NCBI RefSeq assembly: GCF_005222205.1
Contig: NZ_CP032347.1
Location: 779,475 to 843,474 of the forward strand
DNA: 64,000 nt
Origin: Azospirillum brasilense
GTDB lineage: Bacteria > Pseudomonadota > Alphaproteobacteria > Azospirillales > Azospirillaceae
Reading direction: 5' to 3'
A program made the position numbers and the translations under genes. The first letter of the stretch is position 1. Each line of letters starts with the position of its first letter. The notes under the pieces are model-generated. The model saw nothing but the letters and a program-made list of their open reading frames with translations. It was not told the origin of the DNA and made no database searches. Positions 43,193 to 50,624 of this stretch are shown one piece after another.

Positions 43193-43273
43193 TTACTGGA
43201 TGACGGCGGTCAGCAGGGAGGCGAGGGCAAAGCCGCTGATGACGACGAGGCGGGCGATGATGTGGATCTTCAT
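43193..43273 (-). CDS. Hydrophobic micro-protein (26 aa)
   Basis: A 26-codon frame, MKIHIIARLVVISGFALAS followed by LLTAVIQ, forms a single membrane helix with basic residues at the N-terminal side. GGAG lies seven bases before the ATG. It sits alone between the ExuT terminator and a cluster of CATAGCGCT sites that could form its promoter. Its size is below standard gene-finding limits; translation is inferred from the ribosome site and the membrane-helix composition. Confidence 0.45.
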   Translation of the reverse strand: MKIHIIARLVVISGFALASLLTAVIQ

Positions 43274-43404
43274 GGCAAGGCTCCGATTGGCTTTGGCGGG
43301 CGGCGGGGCGAGCCCCGTTGCTGTGTCGAGCCAATGTTCGCACCGCGCGGGATAAAGACAAACCGCGCAGTTCGCATGCCTTCCATATCGATATTGCAGC
43401 GCAC

Positions 43405-43494
43405 CATAGCGCTGTTATAAGTCGAGCCCTTGATCAACGAAAGTATTCATAGCGCTCTTCACAGCGCTGCTAGCGAATCCTTTGCAGCGCTATG
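43405..43494. promoter_or_regulatory. Cluster of AGCGCT-cored sites
   Basis: CATAGCGCT at 43405-43413 and 43448-43456, CAGCGCTG at 43462-43469, and the inverted form CAGCGCTATG at 43485-43494. Four AGCGCT hexamers within 90 bases look like repeated binding sites for a dimeric regulator. They lie upstream of the 26-residue frame and at the 3' end of the GntR gene. Confidence 0.5.
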
Positions 43495-43504
43495 ATCCCA
43501 GTGT

Positions 43505-44224
43505 TCATGCGGACTCGGCAACCGGATCGGCGGGCGCGGAATCGCTGTCGAACAGGTCGGGGAAGCGCTGGGCCAGCTCGGGCAGGGAGTGCAGGATCTC
43601 ACGCAGGTGCAGGCGCATGGCGGCCTCCGCGGCGTCGGGGCTGCGCGCCCGGATGCCCTCGACGATCTGCTCGTGCTGAGCGATCAGCCGGTCCAGCGGG
43701 GTTGCCTGCGGCAGGCTGAGGTAGCGCACGCGGTCCATCTGCGCCTTGGTCTCCTCCACCACCCGCCAAGCGTATTCGCAATCGACCCCCAGGGCGATGG
43801 TGCGGTGGAAAGCCTCGTCCAGCTCAAGGAAGGCCGCCGGGTTGGTGCTCCGCGCCGCCTCGCGCTGCGCCTTCAGGTTGGCCTCCAGTTCCACGACGGC
43901 GCGGGCCGGCAACCCCTCGCCGGCCTTGCGCGCCACGGCCAGCTCCACCGCCTCGCGGACGAAGCGGGCGTCCATCACCTGCTTGGCCGAGATCTTCACG
44001 ACGAAGGTGCCGCGTTGCGGACGGATGACGACCAGCCCGGATTCGCTGAGCTTGATAAAGGCCTCGCGCACCGGCTGGCGGCTGACGCCGAGCTGGCCGG
44101 CGACCTCCTGCTCGGACAGCGGCTGGCCAGGCTGGAACTGCATCGTCACGATGGCGTGGCGCAGCTCCCGGAAGACGCGGCGCGCCACGGGCTCCGTCGA
44201 ATCCGGCTCGATCCTCCTCAACAT
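43505..44224 (-). CDS. GntR family regulator (FadR/FCD subgroup)
   Basis: A 239-residue regulator. The winged helix is VARRVFRELRHAIVTMQFQPG...LSEQEVAGQLGVSRQPVREAF (about residues 14-58, shown in parts), followed by an all-helical FCD ligand domain with the metal-site residues D and H in FLELDEAFHRTIAL, HEQIVEGI and MRLHLREI. FCD regulators usually repress sugar-acid or organic-acid uptake genes and release DNA on binding the substrate. It is divergent from the TRAP operon (187 bases between starts) and flanked by the AT-rich sites A, B and C, which makes it the obvious controller of this cluster. Confidence 0.9.
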   Translation of the reverse strand: MLRRIEPDSTEPVARRVFRELRHAIVTMQFQPGQPLSEQEVAGQLGVSRQPVREAFIKLSESGLVVIRPQRGTFVVKISAKQVMDARFVREAVELAVARKAGEGLPARAVVELEANLKAQREAARSTNPAAFLELDEAFHRTIALGVDCEYAWRVVEETKAQMDRVRYLSLPQATPLDRLIAQHEQIVEGIRARSPDAAEAAMRLHLREILHSLPELAQRFPDLFDSDSAPADPVAESA

Positions 44225-44335
44225 GCTCCCCCCATCCCTTCCTTTTTGCAATCCGTCCCGCCGGTGCCCGCCCGGACGATCCTCGACGGCGGATTCATCC
44301 TGCACCGTTTGCAATCCCATGGACAACACCATTCT

Positions 44336-44352
44336 TGTATACTACCATACCA
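44336..44352. promoter_or_regulatory. Operator-like site B between the GntR gene and dctP
   Basis: TGTATACTACCATACCA, sharing TATACTANNATA with sites A and C. It lies about 60 bases upstream of the dctP start, where it could overlap the promoter. Confidence 0.45.
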
Positions 44353-44410
44353 GTCGCGTACCGAACAATCGCCTCCGTGCAAGAGGCGTTGTCCTCAAAG
44401 GGAGGAAACA

Positions 44411-45394
44411 TTGAGCATCATCACCCGCAGCTGGCGCGTGGCCGCCCTCGGCTTTGCGCTGGCCACCGTCGCCGGCGGCGCGCTGGCCGCCGACTACACG
44501 CTCAGCGTCAACACGGCGCTGGCCCAGCAGGATCCGCTCTACAAGGGGCTGGAGGAGTTCAAGAAGAACGTCGAGGCGCGGTCCGGCGGCAAGATGGCCG
44601 TCCGCCTGTTCCCCGGCTCGCAGCTCGGCAAGGACGAGGACGTGCTGGAGCAGGCCCGCGCCGGGGCCGGGGTCGCGGTCGTCGTGGACGGCGGGCGCCT
44701 CGCCGTCTTCGTGAAGGAATTCGGCGTCCTCGGCGGCCCGTACCTCGCCCAGGGCTACGACGGCATCCGCAAGGTCGTCACCTCGCCGCTGTTCGACCAG
44801 TGGTCGGACAAGCTGCGCAAGGCGTCGGGCCATCAGGTGCTGTCGTTCAACTGGTGGCAGGGCGAACGGCACCTGCTGACCAACAAGCCGGTGAAGGGGC
44901 CGGAAGACCTCGCCGGCATCCGCATGCGCACGCCGGGCGCGCCGGTGTGGATGGAGACGATCCGCGCCATGGGCGCCACCCCGACCCCGATGGGCTGGTC
45001 GGAGGTGTACACCGGCCTTCAGCAGAAGGTGATCGACGGCGTCGAGGCCCAGCATCCGGCCAGCTTCGGTTCCCGCCTGTACGAAGTGACCAACCACGTC
45101 ACCAAGACTGGCCACATCAACCTGATCACCGGCATCGTCACCAGCTCCGCTTGGTTCGACAAGCTGCCGCCGGAGCAGCAGACGATCCTCAAGGAAGAGG
45201 CGCTGAAGGCCGGCGACAGCGCGTCGCGCGCCACCCAGGCGTCGCTTGCCGACTTCGAGAAGCAGATGAAGGACAAGGGCATGACGATCGAGGAGATCGA
45301 CGTGACCCCGTTCCGCAAGGCTACTGCGCCGGTCTACGAGAAGCTGGGCTATGCGGAACTCCACAAGGAGGTGGAGAAGCTGCTGCAGAACTGA
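44411..45394 (+). CDS. dctP: TRAP transporter solute-binding subunit (DctP family)
   Basis: A 327-residue periplasmic protein with a signal peptide (RSWRVAALGFALATVAGGALAA). The DctP fold is evident: LSVNTALAQQDPLYKGLEEFKKNVEARSGGKM, FPGSQLGKDEDVLEQ, GIRMRTPGAPVWMETIRAMGATPTPMGWSEVYTGLQQKVIDGVE (quoted in parts). The arginine of RMRTPG near residue 178 is the residue that binds the ligand carboxylate. The start codon is TTG with GGAGGAAAC just before it. It is the first gene of a dctPQM set under a divergent GntR regulator, probably for a sugar acid such as a hexuronate or related compound. Confidence 0.92.
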   Translation: MSIITRSWRVAALGFALATVAGGALAADYTLSVNTALAQQDPLYKGLEEFKKNVEARSGGKMAVRLFPGSQLGKDEDVLEQARAGAGVAVVVDGGRLAVFVKEFGVLGGPYLAQGYDGIRKVVTSPLFDQWSDKLRKASGHQVLSFNWWQGERHLLTNKPVKGPEDLAGIRMRTPGAPVWMETIRAMGATPTPMGWSEVYTGLQQKVIDGVEAQHPASFGSRLYEVTNHVTKTGHINLITGIVTSSAWFDKLPPEQQTILKEEALKAGDSASRATQASLADFEKQMKDKGMTIEEIDVTPFRKATAPVYEKLGYAELHKEVEKLLQN

Positions 45395-45432
45395 CGGGGG
45401 GTCGGTTCGGCCGCCCTTGCCCCCTCCCTAAC

Positions 45433-45505
45433 CCTCCCCCTCTTCGAGGTGGAGGGGACTGCCGCCGCTTCGCGGAAGGCACCCTCTCCCGCAACGCGGG
45501 GGAGG
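45433..45505. repeat. REP-like double hairpin between dctP and dctQ, copy 2
   Basis: Two GC-rich hairpins lie in the 174-base gap: CCTCCCCCTC with GAGGTGGAGG (45433-45456), and CCCTCTCCCGC with GCGGGGGAGGG (about 45483-45505). The second matches the element at 9925-9951. In this position it may lower expression of the membrane subunits relative to the binding protein. Confidence 0.55.
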
Positions 45506-45568
45506 GCCGGGGTGGGGGCGATGCTTCCCAAATCCAAAGCCGTCCGCCGCCATCAAGGGACCGCCATC

Positions 45569-46087
45569 ATGTCGTCCTTGTTTCACAAGGGGGAAGCCGT
45601 CCTGGCGATGCTTCTCCTCGCCGCCATCGTTCTGCTCGTCTTCGCCGCCGGCGTCATGCGCTGGTTCGGCCATCCCCTGGTCTGGTCGGTGGACGTGGCG
45701 CAGCTCCTGTTCGTCTGGGTCGCCTTCCTCGGCGCAGACATGGCGCTGCGCAAGCGCGCCCACATCGGCATCGACTATCTGGTCAAGCGCCTGCCCAATT
45801 CCGCCCGAGCCCTGCTGGATGTCGTGCTGGGCGTGCTGGTCGTCGCCTTTCTCCTCACCATGACGGTGATGGGCTACCGGCTGACCATGCTGAACCTGGA
45901 GCGCCAGTTCGGCGACAGCGGCATCAGCTACGCCTTCGTCACCGCCGCGGTGCCGGTGGGCTGCCTGCTGCTCGCCGTCACGCTGACCGGCCAGATCCTG
46001 GACACCCTGCGCGAGTTGCGCAGCCACCCCAAGCCGGTCTTCGCCCCGGCCCCCAAAGCCGGCGACATCGAGGAGGTCGTGCCGTGA
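45569..46087 (+). CDS. dctQ: TRAP transporter small membrane subunit (DctQ family)
   Basis: A 172-residue protein with four membrane helices. The DctQ signature WSVDVAQLLFVWVAFLGADMALRKRAHIGIDYL (residues about 37-70, shown in parts) is present. It joins DctM in the inner-membrane complex driven by a sodium gradient. The ATG at 45569 has AAGGGA ten bases upstream; the frame extends further back through the repeat region, which is not protein-like. Its stop overlaps the dctM start. Confidence 0.9.
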   Translation: MSSLFHKGEAVLAMLLLAAIVLLVFAAGVMRWFGHPLVWSVDVAQLLFVWVAFLGADMALRKRAHIGIDYLVKRLPNSARALLDVVLGVLVVAFLLTMTVMGYRLTMLNLERQFGDSGISYAFVTAAVPVGCLLLAVTLTGQILDTLRELRSHPKPVFAPAPKAGDIEEVVP

Positions 46088-47361
46088 CCCTGCTTGCCGT
46101 CATCTTCTTCGCGCTGATGGCCTTTGGGCTTCCCATCGCATTCGCCATCGGCATCGCCGGCTTCTCCTTCTTCGCCACGAACGACATCATCCCGATGTCC
46201 ATCGGGGTGCAGCAGGTCGCCTCGGCCTCGCAGAGCTTCCCGCTGCTGGCCGTGCCCTTCTTCGTGCTCGCCGGGCACATGATGAACCGGACGGGCATCA
46301 CCAGCCGCCTGATCAACTGCTCCAACGTGCTGGTGTCCTGGATGTCCGGCGGGCTGGCGCAGGTCTGCATCGTGCTGTCCACCCTGATGGGCGGCGTCTC
46401 CGGCTCGGCGGTGGCCGACGCCGCGATGGAGGCCCGCATCCTCGGCCCCAGCCTGATCGCCCGCGGCTATTCGAAGGGCTTCACCTCGGCGACCATCGCG
46501 GTCGGGTCGCTGATCACCGCGACGATCCCGCCCAGCCTGGGGCTGATCCTCTACGGCTTCGTCGGCAACGTGTCGATCGGGCGGCTGTTCCTGGCTGGCG
46601 TCATTCCGGGTCTGTTGATGATGGCCGGGCTGATGCTGACGGTGTGGCTGATCGCCAAGCGGCGCGGCTACCGCCCGGAGATGGCGGAGCGGCCGACCCT
46701 GCGCGCCGTGGGCCGGGCGATGGCCGATGCCAAATGGGCGCTGCTGTTCCCGGTCGCCCTGCTGTTCGCCATCCGCGGCGGCCTGTTCACCCCGTCGGAG
46801 GTCGGCGCCTTCGCCGTCGTCTACGCCGCCGTCGTCGGCTTCCTGCTGCACCGGGAGCTGACCTGGGCCGCGGTGGCCGAGGCGCTTCAGGAAGCGGTGG
46901 TGGACACCGGCCTGATCATGCTGATCATCCTGTTCTCGGGCATGGTCGGCTACGCCATCATCTTCGAGCAGGCGCCCCAGACCATCGCCGAGGCGATGAC
47001 CCAGCTCACCACCAACCCGCTGCTGGTGGTGGCGCTGATCCTGATCTTCCTGTTCATCGCCGGCCTGTTCGTCGAAAGCACGGTGCTGGTCCTGCTGCTG
47101 ACGCCGATCTTCCTGCCGATCGTGACGCCGCTGGGCGTCGATCCGGTGCATTTCGGCATCCTCATGATGACCATCGTCACGCTGGGCTCGATGACGCCGC
47201 CGGTGGGCGTGGCCATGTACACGGTGTGCAGCCTGCTCGACTGCCCGGTCGAGGAGTATGTCGTCGAATCGCTGCCCTTCGTCGGCACCATCGTCCTGCT
47301 GGTCGCCGTGCTCACGCTGTGGCCGGGGCTGGTGCTGTTCCTGCCGAACATGCTGATGTGA
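46084..47361 (+). CDS. dctM: TRAP transporter large permease subunit (DctM family)
   Basis: A 425-residue permease with about twelve membrane segments. Signatures include FPLLAVPFFVLAGHMMN, LMGGVSGSAVADAAMEARILGP, TATIPPSLGLILYG and LGSMTPPVGVAMYTVCS. GTG start at 46084 overlaps the dctQ stop as GTGA, so the subunits are made in step. It forms the transport channel of the dctPQM system. A nested dyad containing site C follows 24 bases after the stop codon. Confidence 0.95.
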   Translation: MTLLAVIFFALMAFGLPIAFAIGIAGFSFFATNDIIPMSIGVQQVASASQSFPLLAVPFFVLAGHMMNRTGITSRLINCSNVLVSWMSGGLAQVCIVLSTLMGGVSGSAVADAAMEARILGPSLIARGYSKGFTSATIAVGSLITATIPPSLGLILYGFVGNVSIGRLFLAGVIPGLLMMAGLMLTVWLIAKRRGYRPEMAERPTLRAVGRAMADAKWALLFPVALLFAIRGGLFTPSEVGAFAVVYAAVVGFLLHRELTWAAVAEALQEAVVDTGLIMLIILFSGMVGYAIIFEQAPQTIAEAMTQLTTNPLLVVALILIFLFIAGLFVESTVLVLLLTPIFLPIVTPLGVDPVHFGILMMTIVTLGSMTPPVGVAMYTVCSLLDCPVEEYVVESLPFVGTIVLLVAVLTLWPGLVLFLPNMLM

Positions 47362-47384
47362 GGGAAGGGGGCTTGAATTGGGAT

Positions 47385-47415
47385 GGAGCGCTGATATACT
47401 AATATATGGCGCTCC
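47385..47415. promoter_or_regulatory. Operator-like site C nested in a GC dyad after dctM
   Basis: TGATATACTAATATATG (47392-47408) is flanked by GGAGCGC (47385-47391) and its complement GCGCTCC (47409-47415). The core matches site A at 16 of 17 positions. The GC arms could form a hairpin, so it may be both a protein site and a transcript end. Confidence 0.5.
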
Positions 47416-47521
47416 GATCTCTCGGCGGACCCACGGCCGGTCCGGGCACACCAAGCCCCGTCCATGGAGCGTCCTTGTCATTGTGGAAACGGGGCAGGGC
47501 CGCGTGTGAAGGGCAAACGCC

Positions 47522-47550
47522 AAGGGGCGGTCCGGGCAGGGCCGCCCCTT
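47522..47550. terminator. Hairpin between the convergent dctM and DUF808 genes
   Basis: AAGGGGCGG (47522-47530) pairs with CCGCCCCTT (47542-47550). It lies 17 bases past the stop of the minus-strand DUF808 gene and could stop transcription from both sides. Confidence 0.5.
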
Positions 47551-47566
47551 CGCGCGTCCGGACGCA

Positions 47567-48607
47567 TTATTTTCCCGTCACCATCCCCCAGAGCGGCTCG
47601 ATCACCTTATGCACCAGGGGGATCAGCAGTGCGCCCAGCAGAAGCCCGAACACCCCGGCCCCCGCCGCCCCGACCAGCCATTCCACCGCGGCCTTCGCCG
47701 CCGGCACGGCCTCTCCGGCCGCCACGGCGGCGCCGTGGATCGCGTGCCCGATGGCGGTCAGGCCGAAGCCCTCCAGCCCATGGATGACGATGCCGCCGCC
47801 GACCCACAGCATGGCGGCGGTGCCGACCAGGGCGAGCAGCCTCAGGAAGACCGGCATCCCCTTGACCAGCCCACGCCCGAGCGCCTGCGTCACCGGGGCG
47901 AGCACCCGGTCGGCGCCGCCCGGCGCACCGGGCGACGGGGTGCGCAACCCCAGGAGGCTGGCCGCCGGGCGGCCGTTCTGCGCCAGCGACAGGCCGACGT
48001 CGTCCGCCTTCACGATCAGGGCGACCGCGCCGTAGACGACGCCGGTGATTCCCGCCCCGACGACCGCGAGGATGGCGGCCTGCATCCAGAAGGACGAGGT
48101 TTCGGCGGCAACGGTGGACAGGACAATGGCCATGATCTCGGCGGACAGGATCAGGTCGGTCTTGATGGCGCTGTTGACCTTCTCCCGCTCGAACTGCGCG
48201 GCGTCCTGTCCCGCAACGCCCCCTCCCTCCGCGTCGTGGTGCGCCGCGTGGGGGCGCAGCGCCTCCCACACCTTCTCCGCCCCTTCGTAGCAGAGGAAGC
48301 CGCCGCCCAGCATCAGCAGCGGCGTGATCGCCCAGGGCGCCACGAGGCTGAGCGCCAGCGCCAGGGGCAGCAGGAACACCAGCTTGTTCTTCAACGAACC
48401 CAGCGCGATCTTGCCGATGATCGGCAATTCGCGGTCGGCGGTGAAGCCGACCACGTAGCGCGGCGTCACGGCGGCGTCATCCACCACCACCCCGGCCGCC
48501 TTGGCCCCGGCCCGCGCCGCCTGCCCCGCAGCGTCGTCCAGCGAGGCGGCGGCGACCTTCGCCAACCCGGCCACATCGTCCAGCAATGCGATCAGTCCCG
48601 TGCTCAA
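47567..48607 (-). CDS. DUF808 family inner-membrane protein (YedI-like)
   Basis: A 346-residue membrane protein. The pattern LSTGLIALLDDVAGLAKVAA at the start, VVVDDAAVTPRYVVGFTADRELPI, GSLKNKLVFLLPLALALS and PLLMLGGGFLCYEGAEKVWE match the DUF808/YedI family, whose function is not established. About seven membrane helices are present. I choose the TTG at 48607 because GGAGGGGAG lies seven bases upstream and the protein then starts where YedI homologs start; the ORF can be extended by 19 residues. Confidence 0.85.
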   Translation of the reverse strand: MSTGLIALLDDVAGLAKVAAASLDDAAGQAARAGAKAAGVVVDDAAVTPRYVVGFTADRELPIIGKIALGSLKNKLVFLLPLALALSLVAPWAITPLLMLGGGFLCYEGAEKVWEALRPHAAHHDAEGGGVAGQDAAQFEREKVNSAIKTDLILSAEIMAIVLSTVAAETSSFWMQAAILAVVGAGITGVVYGAVALIVKADDVGLSLAQNGRPAASLLGLRTPSPGAPGGADRVLAPVTQALGRGLVKGMPVFLRLLALVGTAAMLWVGGGIVIHGLEGFGLTAIGHAIHGAAVAAGEAVPAAKAAVEWLVGAAGAGVFGLLLGALLIPLVHKVIEPLWGMVTGK

Positions 48608-48685
48608 AGCTTTGGCTCCCCTCCGTACCGGCGTCCATGGAGCAGACAACGCCGCCGGGGGCAAGCCGGACCTTCGAAAGGCCGG

Positions 48686-49294
48686 TCAGTCGTCGACCAG
48701 CTGGTCGGCGGTGAGCATGTGGACATCCGGGTCCGGCGTGTCCCGACCATCGTCCAGGTAGAGCACCCGGTCCACCAGCACCAGGACGCGCACACCGTCC
48801 ACCGGGACGACGTTCAGCCGCCGGTTGATGACGGCGTTGCGGAAGGCAACGGCCCGGTCGTTGTAGGTGACCGACAGGACATCGCTCGTCCCCTCCAGCA
48901 TGGGCAGGGCGTAGCGCTCCATCATCTCTGCGGTCAGACCGTCGATGCGCGGCAGCAGGGAGGAGCCGACGATGTCGAAGCGGTGCCGCTCGATCCATCG
49001 GGCCAGCGGCGGGGACACCGCCTGCGCGATCAGACCCGGCGTGTAGAGGGTGCATTTCTCGTTCATGCTCCGCACCATCGCCTTCAGGCCAAGGAAGGTG
49101 GGATGGTGCCGGAAATGACCGGTCAGCACGTCGCGCAACAGGGCCTGCTCCCGGGGGTCGGGCAGAACGGCGCCGGATTCCCAGCGGGCAACGGTTTCCT
49201 CGGTGGTGGCCAGCATGACGGCGAACTGCGCGGCGGTCAGGCCGTGCAGCCTTCGCAACGCGCGCACGATCTGCGGCCACTCATGCACCGGCAC
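48686..49294 (-). CDS. Helix-turn-helix protein with a C-terminal sensory-like domain
   Basis: A 202-residue protein. Residues about 8-50 form an XRE-type helix-turn-helix (RLHGLTAAQFAVMLATTEETVARWESG). The rest (RFDIVGSSLLPRIDGLTAEMMERYALPML..., FRNAVINRRLNVVPVDGVRVLVLVDRVLYLDDG) is of unknown fold with a beta-rich end that could be PAS-like. The GTG start has GGAGAG upstream. It lies 78 bases upstream of the DUF808 gene on the same strand. It may be a regulator; targets unknown. Confidence 0.65.
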   Translation of the reverse strand: MPVHEWPQIVRALRRLHGLTAAQFAVMLATTEETVARWESGAVLPDPREQALLRDVLTGHFRHHPTFLGLKAMVRSMNEKCTLYTPGLIAQAVSPPLARWIERHRFDIVGSSLLPRIDGLTAEMMERYALPMLEGTSDVLSVTYNDRAVAFRNAVINRRLNVVPVDGVRVLVLVDRVLYLDDGRDTPDPDVHMLTADQLVDD

Positions 49295-49543
49295 AGACGG
49301 CTCTCCAGATTATCTCCAGGGGTAATGATCGAAGAATACGCGATTCCCCAACAAACACATACGCAATCATGTGGGAGAAGTCATACTGGAGTATCCATTT
49401 TCTTGGTTCGTCACACCGACTGTTTTGGCCCTAAACGCTTGAGTAAGCTGTAATTTTTCGGTCTTGCTGCTCTGCGGGCATAGCGCTTCTGGTATCGGGT
49501 ATACCACGGCACAATAACCCCACCAGCAAAGAGGAGACACATC

Positions 49544-49738
49544 ATGGCTTACGCTTCCGCCCATCACAGCCATCACGACGGCCTTCTGTCGAGCATCGCC
49601 AAGGGTGTTACGGAGTTCGCCAGCGCTTGGTTCTCGGCCACCCCGCTGTATATCGTATACCAAGCCGTGTCGTCCGGCACCCACGCCCCGGCGGCCAGCA
49701 CCTCCACGCTCGACCTGCCGACGCTGATGCGCGAATGA
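49544..49738 (+). CDS. Small protein (64 aa) with His-rich N-terminus
   Basis: A 64-residue protein starting MAYASAHHSHHDGLLSSIAKG, with a hydrophobic middle (FASAWFSATPLYIVYQAV) and a Thr/Leu tail. An excellent ribosome site (AGAGGAGA) precedes the ATG, and a strong terminator follows at 49793, so it looks like a complete monocistronic unit. No family recognised. Confidence 0.7.
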   Translation: MAYASAHHSHHDGLLSSIAKGVTEFASAWFSATPLYIVYQAVSSGTHAPAASTSTLDLPTLMRE

Positions 49739-49792
49739 CCGGCGCCAGGGCCTTGCGGCCCCACGACGCGGCGGCCCGCCCATCCGGGCCGG

Positions 49793-49826
49793 AAAAAGGA
49801 CCGACTCCTCCGGAGCGGTCCTTTTT
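49793..49826. terminator. Strong bidirectional terminator
   Basis: AAAAAGGACCG (49793-49803) pairs perfectly with CGGTCCTTTTT (49816-49826), with an inner CTCC/GGAG stem. Ends transcription of the 64-residue protein gene. Confidence 0.9.
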
Positions 49827-49943
49827 CGTTTCGCCCGCCTCTTGCGTTGACCGTCGGTTGGTCTCCTGCGATCAACGCCTCGCCGCCGTCCCGGCTCGCC
49901 ACACGGACACCCTTTGCGTGGAGGCGGCGGCTAAGCTATAAAA

Positions 49944-49957
49944 TGAGTGAGCACTCA
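49944..49957. promoter_or_regulatory. TetR operator-like palindrome TGAGTG-AG-CACTCA
   Basis: Perfect 6-base arms 15 bases before the TetR start codon, overlapping the likely -10 region and leader. The same half-sites recur in the hairpin after the gene (50555-50588). Expected autorepression site. Confidence 0.7.
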
Positions 49958-49971
49958 ATCGAGGTGGTGGC

Positions 49972-50544
49972 GTGGCCCGGCCGTTGAGCGAAGATAAGCG
50001 ATCCGCGATCCTGGCCGCCGCCGCCCACTGGGTGGCGGAGGAGGGGCTGTCGGCCCGCACCGCGAAGATCGCCAAGTCGGCCGGCGTGGCGGAGGGCACC
50101 ATCTTCAATTATTTCCCCACCAAAGACGACCTGCTCAACGAGTTGTACGTCGCGTTGAAGGGCGAGCTTGGCGACGCGATGCAGGCCGGCTTCCGGCAGC
50201 GCGAGGATCGTCCCGGCCGCTGGGAGATGATCTGGAACGCGTACGTCGACTGGAGCGTCGGCAACGACGCCAAGCGCCGGGCGCTCCGCCAGTTGCGCGT
50301 GTCCGAGACGATCACGCCCGAAAGCCGAAAGGCGGCGCTTGGCACGATGGAGGCGATGGCGGCCGCCCTGTTCGACGGACCGGACGCCGACGTCGCCCGC
50401 TCGTCGTCGCGTGACTTCACCGCCGCGGTGTTCGAGGCGCTTGCCGAGATGACCATCGAACTGATCGCCAAGAATCCGACCGCCCATGCGCTTTACCGTC
50501 GGAAGGGGTTCGAGAGCTTCTGGCGAGCGACCAGCGCGGGATGA
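49972..50544 (+). CDS. TetR family transcriptional regulator
   Basis: A 190-residue repressor. The N-terminal helix-turn-helix is LSEDKRSAILAAAAHWVAEEG...RTAKIAKSAGVAEGTIFNYFPTKDDLLNELY (about residues 5-55, shown in parts), followed by a helical ligand domain. GTG start. It is flanked by two copies of TGAGTG/CACTCA dyads, one in its own promoter and one in the terminator before the SDR gene, so it probably represses itself and the SDR gene. Confidence 0.92.
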   Translation: MARPLSEDKRSAILAAAAHWVAEEGLSARTAKIAKSAGVAEGTIFNYFPTKDDLLNELYVALKGELGDAMQAGFRQREDRPGRWEMIWNAYVDWSVGNDAKRRALRQLRVSETITPESRKAALGTMEAMAAALFDGPDADVARSSSRDFTAAVFEALAEMTIELIAKNPTAHALYRRKGFESFWRATSAG

Positions 50545-50554
50545 CATTTTTTGC

Positions 50555-50598
50555 TCCCAAAATGAGTGATTAAACACTCATTTTGGGACGTCTTTTTT
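50555..50598 (+). terminator. Terminator hairpin built on a TetR-type operator
   Basis: Arms of 14 bases (50555-50568 and 50575-50588) pair perfectly around ATTAAA and are followed by a run of seven T (50592-50598). The stem contains TGAGTG and CACTCA, the half-sites of the palindrome in front of the TetR gene, here six bases apart. It can act as a terminator and possibly as a second operator ahead of the SDR gene. Confidence 0.8.
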
Positions 50599-50624
50599 TC
50601 CAGGCCATGGAAGGGGACAAGCCT

